Source: Rhodobacter viridis (lineage in GTDB: Bacteria > Pseudomonadota > Alphaproteobacteria > Rhodobacterales > Rhodobacteraceae). From it: a stretch of DNA of 64,000 nucleotides. The position numbers were made by a program, and so were the translations under genes. The stretch lies in assembly GCF_003217355.1 (NCBI RefSeq), contig NZ_QJTK01000013.1, forward strand, positions 1-64,000, written 5' to 3'. The notes under the pieces are model-generated. The model was not told the DNA's origin. It saw nothing but the letters and a program-made list of their open reading frames with translations, and made no database searches. Shown here piece by piece: positions 53,908-64,000 of the stretch (within the stretch, counting starts at the first letter, position 1; every line of letters starts with the position of its first letter).

Positions 53908-54237
53908 ATGCCGAAAGAGGATTGGGGCGTCAAGCGCCTCTGCCCGCATTGCGCGAGCCGGTTCTATGATCTGGCCAAAGACCCGATGACCTGCCCGGTC
54001 TGCTCGAACAGCTTCTCGCTCGAGAGCCTGACGGCCGCGGGCCGCAGCCGTGTGATGGTGTCGGACAAAGTGGCCCCGCGCGCGGCCGATCTCGATGTCG
54101 ATGATCTGGCTGATGACGATCTGGACGAAGACGGCGGCGACGTCGATCTGGACGACGATCTGCTCGAGGATGACGAGGACGACAACGTCTCGCTCGACGA
54201 CATCGCGGATGTCGCAGGCGGCGAAGACGAGGCCTGA
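53908..54237 (+). CDS. FYDLN acidic-domain protein (TIGR02300 family)
   Basis: This 109-residue protein begins GVKRLCPHCASRFYDLAKDP, with two CxxC pairs that form a small zinc ribbon (CPHC and CPVC). It ends in a very acidic tail of repeated Asp and Glu (about 70-109). This alphaproteobacterial family has no assigned function. CAGGAGA precedes the ATG. It sits upstream of tRNA-Ala, an arrangement common in the group. Confidence 0.92.
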   Translation: MPKEDWGVKRLCPHCASRFYDLAKDPMTCPVCSNSFSLESLTAAGRSRVMVSDKVAPRAADLDVDDLADDDLDEDGGDVDLDDDLLEDDEDDNVSLDDIADVAGGEDEA

Positions 54238-54434
54238 GTCGGCCCGAAAGGGTCGGATCACTGCCGAAACGGGAACCAGGCGCGAGGGCAACTTCGCGCC
54301 TTTTCCTTTGTCGCTTGAGGATTTTAGCCGCGTCGAAACTTTTTGCATCGCGGCTCGTTTTTTCCTCTTGCACCCGCCGCTGGGGGCCCGTAATAAGCCC
54401 CCACGCAAGACGGAAACGTCGAGCGGAACCCGGT

Positions 54435-54510
<76 letters not shown>

Positions 54511-54634
54511 AATAAAACAAAGACTTGAACGACAGTCGCCCCGCCTCGTGCGGGGCGTCGTCGTTTTTGGGCCTCGGTATTGCAAGCCGATTCCCCCGCG
54601 GCCGAAGCCGCAGGGGGAGTGCCGCGCCTGAGCC

Positions 54635-56950
54635 TTACGGCAGGCGGTAGGCGCGCAATTCATGCCCGGCCAGCCAGGCCTCGCCGACCTCGGTGCCAGT
54701 CTCGGGCGCGTCGCTCGCGCTCAGGATCAGCCCGCCCGGATGCTGCCCGACCCAGCCCGCCACCTCGTCCTCTGCCAGCACCTGAATCGGGGTGGTCAGC
54801 CGCGCGGTGAAGCCAAATTCGCCCTGATAGGGATAGCCGACGATGGCGACCCCGGCCTCGGGCGCGCGGGACAGTTCCGTGGCGAAGCGGGCCGAGTCGA
54901 AATGCTCGAACAGCGCGGGACGGAGCGCAAGGTGCATGGTCAGCAGCGCGACCGGCGCGACCATCGCCCAGGCGAGATGCGGCACCCGGCGCGCGGCCAG
55001 GTGAATCGCCCCAAGGCCCAGAAGCGCCACCGCCGTGGCGAGGAGCAGCGTCAGCGGCCCAAGCGCGGTCACTGCGCCGCCGTCGATCTTGGCCCGACCT
55101 GCCGCGAGCAGCCCCGCCCAGATCAGCACCGGAACGGTGACGAGTGCACAGGCGACAAGCGCCCCCCAGCCGCGGCGCGGCGCGGGGGCCGCGGCCAGCG
55201 CCAGGGCCGCGGCAGGCAGCGCCGGAAGCAGGTAATGCACCTGCTTGCCCGAGATCAGCGAGAACAGAAGAAGCGTGCTCAGCCCCCAGATCGCCAGCAG
55301 CCGCGCGCGCGGATCAGCCCAGGTTCCGGCACGGAAAAGCCCGCTGAGCGTCGGCAGGCGCCAGGCCCAGGGCCAGAGCAGCACCGGCAGCGCCGCCACG
55401 AAGAACCAGACCGGGCGGGCGTGGTCGAAGGCATTCACCATCCGCCCCGCGCTTTGCCGCCACAGGATCTCGGCGCGGTAATCGGCGCCGCCAAGCCAGA
55501 GCGCGGGCAGAAGCCAAGCGGCGAGCAGCAGCAGCGCGACGCCGATCGACGCGGCAATGCGGCGATACCAGCCCCCTGCCCCGACAGGCGATGCGGCGGC
55601 GGTCCAAAGCGGACGGGCGAGCGCCAGCGGCATCAGATGCACCAGAATCACCGGCCCCTTCGCCAGCACGCCAAAGGCGAGCGCCGCGCCAAGGCCCAGC
55701 ACCGCAGGCCAGCGCCCACCGCGATCGAGCTGCAGCAGCGCCAGAAGGCCCAGCAGCGTCGCCACCGTCAGCATCGTGTCGAACATCGTCAGCGTGGCGA
55801 AGATCGCAAAAACCCCGGTCGAGGCAAGGATCAGCGCCGCCCGCGCCCCAAGACCCGGGCGATCGGGAAAGAGCCGGTTGCCGAGCCCCCAGGTCAGCGC
55901 GACGGCCAAGACGCCAAAACCGGGCGCCACCAGCCGCGCGGCGACCTCGCTTACCCCGGTCAGCGACCAGACGAGATTGATCAACCAGAACAGCAGCGGC
56001 GGCTTGTGGCCGTAAATCTCGCCGTTCAGATGCGGCACGATGAAGGTGCCATCGCGCTGCATCTCCCAGGCGACGGTCAGATAGCGCGTCTCGTCCACCG
56101 GCAGCACCGGGCGCAAAAGCGGCAGCGCCAAGGCAAGGCCGAGGGTGAGGAGAAGCGCGGTCACTCCGAGGCTGCGGGCGGACGAGGCGGGCGGTGAGGT
56201 CATGGAGAGGGTCTCGGGGCTTGGGGGAAGGGCATCGGCCCGTGGGCGCAGCAGGCAGGCAAGGCCAAGGCCCAGCGCGGCGATCAGAAGGGCGGCGAAG
56301 ATGACGTCGGAGAGGAAATGGCGGCCGCTGCCGATCCGCTCGATCGCGGTCAGCGCGAGCAGCGCGAAGGACAGCCACGAGAGCCCGCGCCAAAGCCGCG
56401 CGCCGGGACGCGCCGCAAACCAGAGCGCCCCGAGCGACAGCCCGAAGCTGAGCGCGGTGGCGGCGGCGACCTCGGCCGAGACGAAGGAACAGGCGGAATG
56501 GCAATAGCCCGAGACCTGCCACGCGGCGCTGAAGGGCGCATCGCCGCCGAAAGCCTCGATCTGCACCGGGCGCGGTCGCCCGAAGCCGCGCTTCATCACC
56601 CCGTTCACCAGAACGCCAAGGCCAAGGGTGTAAAGCAGAATCACGAGCCCCCAGAAGCGCACGGCCAGCGCGTCGCGGCGGCCCTTGCGCAGCAGGCTGA
56701 GCGGGAACAGCACCAGCGCCGCGCCGGCAAAAAGGCCCGAGGCAAGCTTCATCAGCGCCAGCACGCCCTGCCAGAACGGCTGCCCGGCCAGCGCCATGCC
56801 GGTCGCCGGATCGTGGAAAAGCTGCGTCACCGTCAGATCGAGACCGGGCCAGAGCCGGAACAGCAGCGTGAAAACGGCGATCAGCGCCAGCACGACGGCC
56901 AGCGCAGGACCACAGGCGACGCAGGCACGCTCAGCTTTGCCGAGCGGCAT
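54635..56950 (-). CDS. Fused PAP2 phosphatase and ArnT-like glycosyltransferase
   Basis: This 771-residue inner-membrane protein joins two enzymes. The N-terminal ~240 residues are a PAP2 phosphatase with VMKRGFGRPRP, SFVSAEVA (a variant of PSGH) and GSGRHFLSDV. From about 260 on it is a GT39/GT83 transferase (LPVDETRYLTVAWEMQRDG, GHKPPLLFWLIN) that moves a sugar from a polyprenyl phosphate to a periplasmic lipid. The phosphatase could remove a lipid A phosphate or recycle polyprenyl pyrophosphate. It overlaps the LAB-N gene by 20 bp and follows a GT2 gene, like an Arn operon. Confidence 0.88.
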   Translation of the reverse strand: MPLGKAERACVACGPALAVVLALIAVFTLLFRLWPGLDLTVTQLFHDPATGMALAGQPFWQGVLALMKLASGLFAGAALVLFPLSLLRKGRRDALAVRFWGLVILLYTLGLGVLVNGVMKRGFGRPRPVQIEAFGGDAPFSAAWQVSGYCHSACSFVSAEVAAATALSFGLSLGALWFAARPGARLWRGLSWLSFALLALTAIERIGSGRHFLSDVIFAALLIAALGLGLACLLRPRADALPPSPETLSMTSPPASSARSLGVTALLLTLGLALALPLLRPVLPVDETRYLTVAWEMQRDGTFIVPHLNGEIYGHKPPLLFWLINLVWSLTGVSEVAARLVAPGFGVLAVALTWGLGNRLFPDRPGLGARAALILASTGVFAIFATLTMFDTMLTVATLLGLLALLQLDRGGRWPAVLGLGAALAFGVLAKGPVILVHLMPLALARPLWTAAASPVGAGGWYRRIAASIGVALLLLAAWLLPALWLGGADYRAEILWRQSAGRMVNAFDHARPVWFFVAALPVLLWPWAWRLPTLSGLFRAGTWADPRARLLAIWGLSTLLLFSLISGKQVHYLLPALPAAALALAAAPAPRRGWGALVACALVTVPVLIWAGLLAAGRAKIDGGAVTALGPLTLLLATAVALLGLGAIHLAARRVPHLAWAMVAPVALLTMHLALRPALFEHFDSARFATELSRAPEAGVAIVGYPYQGEFGFTARLTTPIQVLAEDEVAGWVGQHPGGLILSASDAPETGTEVGEAWLAGHELRAYRLP

Positions 56951-57230
56951 GGATCAGCCAGAGATTGCGCGAATAGATCACCACGCCCAGCGCCTGCCCC
57001 AGCACGAAGACCGGATCCTGACGATAGAGCGCGTAAGCCAGCAGCATCACCCCGCCCAGAAGCGAGAAATACCAGAAGGCGACCGGCATCACCGAAGAGC
57101 GCGCCCGCTCGGAGGCGATCCATTGCACGAGAAAGCGCGCGGTAAACATCAGCTGCGCGCTGAAGCCGAAGATGACCCAAGCGAGTTCGGTCTCGCTGGT
57201 GACGTGAAGTGCCTGCATGAGCCAGGTCAT
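56931..57230 (-). CDS. Lipid-A biosynthesis N-domain (LAB-N) membrane protein
   Basis: This 99-residue protein has three hydrophobic helices with the LAB-N pattern (FTARFLVQWIASERARSSVM, then FWYFSLLGGVMLLAYALYR and YSRNLWLI). Such proteins act as small flippase-like partners in glycolipid transfer. It overlaps the GT2 gene by 4 bp upstream and the fused transferase by 20 bp downstream, so the three make one operon. The ATG at 57230 fits this coupling; the longer frame is a shadow. Confidence 0.88.
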   Translation of the reverse strand: MTWLMQALHVTSETELAWVIFGFSAQLMFTARFLVQWIASERARSSVMPVAFWYFSLLGGVMLLAYALYRQDPVFVLGQALGVVIYSRNLWLIHAARQS

Positions 57231-58018
57231 GGCTGCCTTTCCGTGACAGGGCCCGCGATCGGGCTGATTTCGGTCGCGCGGACCTTCTTGCGGCGGTGTA
57301 ACAGCCATGCGACAGCCATCAGATCGACGACGCCGACCAGCCCGCGCTGCAGGTTGGAATAATGCGACCGCCCGGCGCCGCGCGGCCGGTGTGTGACATC
57401 GACATGGGCGATCTGCCAGCCATCGCGGGCGAAAAGCGCGGGCAGATAGCGGTGCATGTGATCGAAATAGGGCAGCGCCAGATAGGCGTCGCGGCGGAAG
57501 GCTTTCAGACCGCAGCCGGTATCGCGGGTGCCATCCTTCAGCACGCGCGACCGCAGCCCGTTCGCGAACCGCGACGCAAGACGGCGCGCCAGCGTATCCT
57601 TGCGCCCGACGCGCTGCCCGGCGACAAGACCGATCGGCGCCGCCCCCGGCGCGCGCAAGGCCGCGATCAGCCGCGGCAGTTCTGCGGGCGGGTTCTGCCC
57701 GTCGCCATCGAGCATGCAGATCAGCGCGCCCCGCGCCGCCAGCACGCCGGAATGGATCGCCGCCGATTGCCCGCCGGAGCGGTCATGACGCAGCACCCGC
57801 AGCATCGGCCAGTCCCCTCGCGCCGCCTCGAGCCGCGCAGCCATGCCATCGTCCGAGCCGTCATCGACGACGATGATCTCGAACGCCCCCTGCCCCGCCA
57901 TCGCCGCGGCAATCTCCGCGATCAGGGGCAGGATGTTCAAAGCCTCGTTGCGGCAGGGCACGACGATCGTCGTGAGCACCTGCGGCGCCAAACCGGGATC
58001 GGTTGCGGAATGGTCCAC
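57227..58018 (-). CDS. GT2 polyprenyl-phosphate glycosyltransferase (ArnC/GtrB/DPM1-like)
   Basis: This 263-residue transferase has the GT-A fold motifs: TTIVVPCRNEALNILPLI, EIIVVDDGSDDG, CMLDGDGQNPPAELPRLI and DTGCGLKAFRRDAY. It would load a sugar onto undecaprenyl phosphate on the cytoplasmic side. It has no long C-terminal helices, so the LAB-N protein may supply the membrane anchor. Together with the next two genes it forms an ArnC-flippase-ArnT-type system. The sugar is unknown. Confidence 0.9.
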   Translation of the reverse strand: MDHSATDPGLAPQVLTTIVVPCRNEALNILPLIAEIAAAMAGQGAFEIIVVDDGSDDGMAARLEAARGDWPMLRVLRHDRSGGQSAAIHSGVLAARGALICMLDGDGQNPPAELPRLIAALRAPGAAPIGLVAGQRVGRKDTLARRLASRFANGLRSRVLKDGTRDTGCGLKAFRRDAYLALPYFDHMHRYLPALFARDGWQIAHVDVTHRPRGAGRSHYSNLQRGLVGVVDLMAVAWLLHRRKKVRATEISPIAGPVTERQP

Positions 58019-58267
58019 CTTGTCTTCCTCGTTTCGAAGAGGGCCGCGCCGTCAGACGGGACGATGCGCCAAGCCTAGCCGCCCCCCTGTCACCGCTCAA
58101 GCGCCCAGCCGCCTGCGAGGCAGGCCGAACCGGATCGGGCCCCCTTCGCTGCCCGACGGCCGGATCTAGCACGGGCTTTCTTACGCGAGCCTGACAGCGG
58201 AAGCGGCGCGACGGAAATCCGCCGCTCGCGCGTTCATATTGCAATATCGGAACGAAAGGAGCCTGAG

Positions 58268-58819
58268 ATGACACGCGTTCTTCCCCTTACCGCGACACTG
58301 GCCCTGCTGGCGACCGGACCGGCGTTTGCGCAGACGACGCCCGACACCGCGCAAGTGGTCCCCGGACAGGAGTTCATGCTGCAATGGGATCTCGACAGCG
58401 ACGGCAAGGTGACGCTGGACGAGGCCCGCACGCATCGCGCCGATCTGTTTGCGATGTTCGACAGCGACGGCAACGGCACGTTCACCGCTGACGAGCTGAA
58501 GGGCATCGACGAATTCAAGGCGGCGCAGCTGGAGGCGGGCATGGGCCCCGGCCATCAGCGCCCTGAAGGAATGCAACCCGGCGGTGGCGCCGGGCGCGGC
58601 ATGGGTCAGGGCCGCGGCATGATGGGCCAAGGGGGCGGTCAGGGCGCGGGGTTCTTCGCCTCGGCCGAGGACCAGATGCGCCGGTTTGACAGCAATGGCG
58701 ATGGCACGATCACCCAAGCCGAATTCGTCGCCGGAACCGATCAATGGTTCGCGCTGCGCGAGCGCACCGGCGATGGCGTCGTGACGACCGACGATTTCGG
58801 CCCGCGCCGCAAATTCTGA
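58268..58819 (+). CDS. Exported EF-hand calcium-binding protein
   Basis: This 183-residue protein has a signal peptide (1-21, ending AFA) and three EF-hand loops: DLDSDGKVTLDE, DSDGNGTFTADE and DSNGDGTITQAE, with a fourth degenerate loop near the end. A glycine- and methionine-rich linker (about 95-130) separates the pairs. It likely buffers Ca2+ or senses it in the periplasm. AAAGGAG precedes the ATG. It is divergent from the GT2 operon. Confidence 0.9.
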   Translation: MTRVLPLTATLALLATGPAFAQTTPDTAQVVPGQEFMLQWDLDSDGKVTLDEARTHRADLFAMFDSDGNGTFTADELKGIDEFKAAQLEAGMGPGHQRPEGMQPGGGAGRGMGQGRGMMGQGGGQGAGFFASAEDQMRRFDSNGDGTITQAEFVAGTDQWFALRERTGDGVVTTDDFGPRRKF

Positions 58820-58841
58820 ACCCGTGTCGGCCAAAAGCAAA

Positions 58842-58863
58842 ACGGGGGGCCAAAGCCCCCCGT
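58842..58863. terminator. Hairpin terminator between convergent genes
   Basis: ACGGGGGGC pairs with GCCCCCCGT around CAAA. It lies between the EF-hand gene (plus) and the pyrophosphatase gene (minus) and can serve both. Confidence 0.8.
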
Positions 58864-58897
58864 CGACGCCCGGAAGATCCGGGCAAACGCGTCTTGA

Positions 58898-59818
58898 TCA
58901 GACCTTCAGCGCCGGGATGATCTGCTTCTTGCGGCTCATGATACCCGGCAGAACGACGGTGTCGCCGCTCACGGTGCAGGGGAACGAGGCCTCGGCGATG
59001 CGCTTGACGAAGTCGTTCGGCACCAGCAGGGTCGCTTCTTCCTTCAGGATGTCGACGACGAACAGCAGCACCTGATCGGCGCCGTCTTCTTTCGCCACGT
59101 CGACCATCGAGGCCATCAGGCTGTCCTTGCGGTCAAGGATCAGCTTCGGCGCGGTGGTTTCGAGCACCGAGACGCGCAGTTCCTTGCCGTCGACGGTGTA
59201 TTCCTTCGAATCCATGCGCAGCAGTTCGGCATCCGAGAAGTCCGACACGTCCGACTTGGCTTCGAACATCGCGGTGGCCAGCTCGCCCATGTTCACGCCG
59301 AGATCGGCAGCGAGTTTCTCGCAGACGGCCTTGTCATGCGCGGTGGTGGTCGGGCTGCGGAATTCCAGCGTGTCGGACAGGATGCACGACAGCATCGCGC
59401 CCTTGATGCCGCGCGGCGCTTTCGCCACGGCCTCGCCCATCAGGTCGAACATGATCGTCGCGGTGCAGGCCAGCGGACGGATGGTGATGTCGATCGGGCC
59501 TTTGGTTTCCAGACCGCCGACCAGTTTGTGGTGGTCGATGATCGCGGTGATGTCGGCCTTGTTGATGCCCTCGGGCAGTTCGGCAGGGTTGTTGGTGTCG
59601 ACGATGACGACTTTCTCGCCCGCTTCGATGCCCGAGATGATTTCCGGCTTCGGCAGATCCCAGTGCTTCAGCACGAAGGCCGCTTCGGTGTTGGGCTCGC
59701 CCAGCAGGACAGCTTTGGCGGGCTGCCCCAGCACCTCGGTCATGTACCAGGCCCAGACGATGGGCGAGCCGGTCGAGTCGGTGTCGGGGGATTTGTGGCC
59801 GAAAACCTTGGTGGTCAT
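58898..59818 (-). CDS. ppaC: Manganese-dependent inorganic pyrophosphatase (family II)
   Basis: This 306-residue cytoplasmic enzyme hydrolyses pyrophosphate. The DHH-family motifs are visible: GHKSPDTDS at the N-terminus, VIVDTNNPAE, AIIDHHKLVGG and, in the DHHA2 domain, the SRKKQIIPAL tail. The length matches PpaC. There is no CBS insert, so it is the simple, unregulated type. A hairpin follows its stop. Confidence 0.95.
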   Translation of the reverse strand: MTTKVFGHKSPDTDSTGSPIVWAWYMTEVLGQPAKAVLLGEPNTEAAFVLKHWDLPKPEIISGIEAGEKVVIVDTNNPAELPEGINKADITAIIDHHKLVGGLETKGPIDITIRPLACTATIMFDLMGEAVAKAPRGIKGAMLSCILSDTLEFRSPTTTAHDKAVCEKLAADLGVNMGELATAMFEAKSDVSDFSDAELLRMDSKEYTVDGKELRVSVLETTAPKLILDRKDSLMASMVDVAKEDGADQVLLFVVDILKEEATLLVPNDFVKRIAEASFPCTVSGDTVVLPGIMSRKKQIIPALKV

Positions 59819-59961
59819 GCGTTCCTCGGAAGTTTGGATGGGGATTTGCGCGCCTTATAGGGCCTTGCCCCCCGCTTGTCACGCTTTGCGCAATGGATTT
59901 TGCACTCGCAGCATCACGCGCGCGTGATGGGCGAACCGCTAAAATTTTCGCCCCCCGGGTG

Positions 59962-59990
59962 TTGACAGGCCGGGGGGGCGATGACTAACT
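59962..59990 (+). promoter_or_regulatory. Promoter of the groESL operon
   Basis: TTGACA (59962-59967) and CTAACT (59985-59990) are separated by 17 bp, a good vegetative-type promoter. It lies just upstream of the CIRCE element, so a bound HrcA would block transcription start or clearance. Confidence 0.75.
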
Positions 59991-59999
59991 CCCCTGCCG

Positions 60000-60026
60000 T
60001 TAGCACTCGCCACCTGTGAGTGCTGA
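60000..60026. promoter_or_regulatory. CIRCE operator for HrcA
   Basis: TTAGCACTC, nine bases, GAGTGCTGA is the CIRCE inverted repeat with one departure from the consensus (final GA for AA). HrcA binds it and represses groESL until heat shock. It lies 34 bp before the groES ATG. Confidence 0.95.
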
Positions 60027-60060
60027 AAGCATGAACCTGGAACCTTAGGGAGTGACCCAG

Positions 60061-60348
60061 ATGGCATTCAAACCGCTGCATGACCGCGTGCTGGTCAAAC
60101 GCGTTCAAAGCGAAGAAAAAACCAAGGGCGGCCTGATCATCCCCGATACGGCGAAGGAAAAACCGGCCGAGGGCGAAGTCGTCGCCGTGGGCGCGGGCGC
60201 GCGCAAGGATTCGGGCGAACTGATCGCCCCGTCGGTCGCCGTGGGCGATCGCATCCTGTTCGGCAAATGGTCCGGCACCGAAGTGACGCTCGACGGCGTC
60301 GAGATGCTGATCATGAAAGAGTCGGACATCATGGGGATCATCTCGTAA
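60061..60348 (+). CDS. groES: Co-chaperonin GroES
   Basis: This 95-residue protein caps the GroEL chamber. It has the GroES start [13 protein letters not shown], the mobile loop [18 protein letters not shown] and the roof segment GEVVAVGAG. The ATG at 60061 gives the normal length; the ATG nine bases earlier is less likely. It is followed by groEL after 48 bp with AAGGAG before the latter. Confidence 0.97.
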   Translation: MAFKPLHDRVLVKRVQSEEKTKGGLIIPDTAKEKPAEGEVVAVGAGARKDSGELIAPSVAVGDRILFGKWSGTEVTLDGVEMLIMKESDIMGIIS

Positions 60349-60366
60349 TCGACGAGAAGACCCTGA

Positions 60367-62034
<1,668 letters not shown>

Positions 62035-62057
62035 TCTTCCCCAAGCGGGAAGACCTG

Positions 62058-62083
62058 AGGGCGCCCGCAAGGGCGCCCTTTTT
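62058..62083 (+). terminator. Rho-independent terminator of groESL
   Basis: AGGGCGCCC, loop GCAA, GGGCGCCCT, then TTTTT. It is a textbook terminator starting 24 bp after the groEL stop and ends 2 bp before the stop of the convergent cytochrome gene. Confidence 0.92.
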
Positions 62084-62085
62084 CG

Positions 62086-62499
62086 TTACTGCTGCAGGCC
62101 CTTGATGTATTCCATCAGCCGCACCAGCCGCACCGGCGTCGGCGTGGGAATGCCGTCGCCACTGTCGTAAAGCACCGTCGGCCCCTCGGTCAGCACTTCG
62201 AACGGCGGCATCTGCCCCGGAACCGCGCCCACCATCTCGCCGTGGCTCTTGTAGCCGACGATCTTCGACATCACCCGCGCCTCGGGGAAGTTGCCGTCGT
62301 TCATCATCGTCAGATCGGCGAGCGAGACCGGGTGCAGCTTGAGTTCTTTCGCGATCGGGCCGGGATCGCCCCCCTTCCCGTGGCAGCCCGCGCAATAATC
62401 GGCATAGTCCTTGGCGGCCGAAGGCGCCCCGAAATCCGCGGACCCGACACAGGCCGCAAGTGTCATCGCAAGTCCGAAACCGATCAGCATCACACGCAT
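62086..62499 (-). CDS. Cytochrome c lipoprotein, single heme
   Basis: This 137-residue exported protein has a lipoprotein signal (MLIGFGLAMTLAACVGS, lipobox LAAC) and one heme c site, YCAGCHGKG. A methionine near the end (GQMPPFEVL) is the likely axial ligand. It carries electrons at the outer face of the inner membrane or in the periplasm; the partner is unknown. The ATG at 62499 follows GGAGGTGTG, which decides the start over the longer frame. Confidence 0.88.
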   Translation of the reverse strand: MRVMLIGFGLAMTLAACVGSADFGAPSAAKDYADYCAGCHGKGGDPGPIAKELKLHPVSLADLTMMNDGNFPEARVMSKIVGYKSHGEMVGAVPGQMPPFEVLTEGPTVLYDSGDGIPTPTPVRLVRLMEYIKGLQQ

Positions 62500-62688
62500 C
62501 GCACACCTCCCTTTGCCACAGGACTCAACCACGGATCGTCCGCCCGCGCTCTGATGCAGCGCAAGGTCGCCCCGCTGCTCGCAACAATACACCGAAAATG
62601 CTTGGCAGTTATCCTTTTGAATTCAGGGAATATTGCCATATCTCCGCCACTCTTCGAGACATGGTGAATTGGCGCACTTGGGGCTCAG

Positions 62689-64000
62689 GTGGCGACATAT
62701 ACGTTCAAAGGATACAATTTCACCGACTACGTGCCGGTGAGTGGCGCGCCCGCCGTGGGCGCGACCTTTCGTATTCGCTCGACTTTCAGCGCGCCCACCG
62801 ATGCCGTCTCGTTTTCGGTCACCGACGACGACACGAGCCTGTCGGGCTCATCGGGCGGCATCCTTGACGGCACGTTCCAAAGCGGCACCGTCACCAATGG
62901 CGCCGGAACGGTGCTTTACACCGGCACGCTGCGCGTCGGCTGGGAGGCGACCTTCACCGCCCCCGACGGATCAACCCTGCATGTCTGGGACGTCTGGACC
63001 GGGGCCAGCGGCGGCGCGCGCATCGGGCTGATCGCGGATGGGGAAATCCCGCCCGGCGTGACCTTTCAGATCACCACCTACACCGATGCGATCGCCGCCG
63101 GAACCTGGCCCGGCTACGCCACGATCCATGCACCCACCACCGACCCGAGCCTGGCGCAGACGATCAGCGGCGGCACGCTGGCGGATTCGCTTTACGGTGG
63201 CGCGGGCAACGACAGTGTCACCGGCGGGGCGGGCAATGATACGATCGACCTTGGCGCGGGCAACGACACTTTCGGCAGTTTCTCGACCGAGGCCGGTTTC
63301 GACAGCATCCATGGCGGCACCGGCGACGACAGCCTGAACGGCGGGGCCGACAACGACCAGATCTGGGGCGACGAAGGCAACGACACCCTGACCGGCGGCG
63401 CGGGCGACGACAATCTGAGCGGCGGCGCGGGCAACGACGTGTTCCTGATCGTCGATGACCACGACTATGACAATGTCGATGGCGGCACCGAATACGACTG
63501 GGTCTATTTCGGCAATTTCACCTCGACGCAAGGCGTCGTGGTCAACTTCACCGGCAGTGATTCCGGTACCTGGGATTTCGTCGGCACGACCGGTGCAGGC
63601 GTCTTCAACCAGCTCGAGGCGATCTCGGGCACCGATTATGCCGACACACTGAACGGGGCGCTGGACAGCAACGGCGCTTATTTCGCGGCACAAGGCGGCA
63701 ATGACAGCCTCGTCGGCGGATCGGGCAATGACTCGCTCGACGGCGGGGCGGGCAATGACACGATCTCGGGCGGCGGCGGCGCGGATTACATCTTCATCCG
63801 CTACGGCGACGGCACCGATCTGATCTCCGGCGGCGAAACCGGCACCGACAGCGACTTCATCACCTTCGACGCGACAGGCGGACTGAACGGGGTCTCGGTC
63901 ACCTTCTCGGGCAACGAGGCGGGCAGCTACAGCTTTGTGGGCGGCGGCTCGGGCAGTTTCACCCAGATCGAGTGGATTCAGGGCTCGGCCCTTGCCGACA
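62689..64000 (+). CDS. RTX-type calcium-binding repeat protein, 5' part only
   Basis: The frame is open from a GTG at 62689 to the window end (at least 437 codons). The first ~160 residues form a beta-rich domain without signal peptide. From about 170 on it has many RTX nonapeptides (GGAGNDSVTGGAGNDTIDL, GGTGDDSLNGG, GGAGDDNLSGGAGND) interrupted by a non-repeat insert near 265-320. Such proteins are exported by type I secretion and fold in Ca2+. No ATG fits the frame because a stop lies 24 bp upstream of the GTG. The C-terminal secretion signal lies beyond the window. Confidence 0.88.
   Translation, partial: MATYTFKGYNFTDYVPVSGAPAVGATFRIRSTFSAPTDAVSFSVTDDDTSLSGSSGGILDGTFQSGTVTNGAGTVLYTGTLRVGWEATFTAPDGSTLHVWDVWTGASGGARIGLIADGEIPPGVTFQITTYTDAIAAGTWPGYATIHAPTTDPSLAQTISGGTLADSLYGGAGNDSVTGGAGNDTIDLGAGNDTFGSFSTEAGFDSIHGGTGDDSLNGGADNDQIWGDEGNDTLTGGAGDDNLSGGAGNDVFLIVDDHDYDNVDGGTEYDWVYFGNFTSTQGVVVNFTGSDSGTWDFVGTTGAGVFNQLEAISGTDYADTLNGALDSNGAYFAAQGGNDSLVGGSGNDSLDGGAGNDTISGGGGADYIFIRYGDGTDLISGGETGTDSDFITFDATGGLNGVSVTFSGNEAGSYSFVGGGSGSFTQIEWIQGSALAD

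Overview
The window looks like chromosomal DNA of a GC-rich alphaproteobacterium of the Rhodobacter/Rhodobacteraceae type. The reasons are codon use, a VPLPA-CTERM protein, a FYDLN-type acidic protein, the RTX and MnmH proteins, and the CIRCE-groESL arrangement. Species assignment is inference from gene content only. The first ~9.3 kb is less GC-rich in its spacers and reads as a mobile island; the rest reads as ordinary host chromosome with several scars.

Region 1 (1-9.7 kb): unknown small genes, a HipBA-type toxin-antitoxin pair, more unknown genes, then a tightly coupled operon. That operon holds a small unknown protein, a TnsA-like endonuclease, a TnsB-like DDE transposase and a TnsC-like AAA ATPase. 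It ends at a strong hairpin and is followed by an array of short direct and inverted repeats that look like transposase-binding sites at a transposon end. No intact TniQ/TnsD target selector lies in the window. A short fragment that may be TniQ-like sits at 10.8-11.06 kb, joined to a truncated arsJ.

Region 2 (9.7-22.3 kb): a VPLPA-CTERM surface protein; a degenerate arsJ followed by an ArsR / permease / thioredoxin-fold / rhodanese operon; an iron locus with a TonB-dependent receptor, a PepSY membrane protein and a flavin/2Fe-2S reductase on the minus strand, and a ferric-iron ABC importer (ATPase, binding protein, permease) on the plus strand; and a chemoreceptor pseudogene.

Region 3 (22.3-49.8 kb): a CorA-type Mg channel, an SRPBCC protein and a large methylated-amine / betaine catabolic region. 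This holds a RpiR regulator, a PotABCD-type importer, a P1 peptidase, two non-pyrrolysine MttB-family methyltransferases, a TMADH-like FMN/FAD/4Fe-4S oxidoreductase, an FAD oxidase, an aldehyde dehydrogenase, a DapA-family enzyme, GntR and GlxA-type regulators, a ProVWX-type betaine importer, an HpbD-like hydroxyproline betaine epimerase, two SDRs and an M20 peptidase. Taken together, the genes fit a route from (hydroxy)proline betaine to 2-oxoglutarate.

Region 4 (49.8-64 kb): housekeeping and envelope genes. These are tRNA-Met(CAT), mnmH, an L,D-transpeptidase, a thioesterase, GntR, a YgjP-like metallopeptidase, the FYDLN protein, tRNA-Ala(GGC), an Arn-like lipid glycosylation operon containing a PAP2-glycosyltransferase fusion, an EF-hand protein, the Mn-dependent pyrophosphatase, CIRCE-controlled groESL, a cytochrome c lipoprotein and the start of an RTX-repeat protein cut off by the window end.
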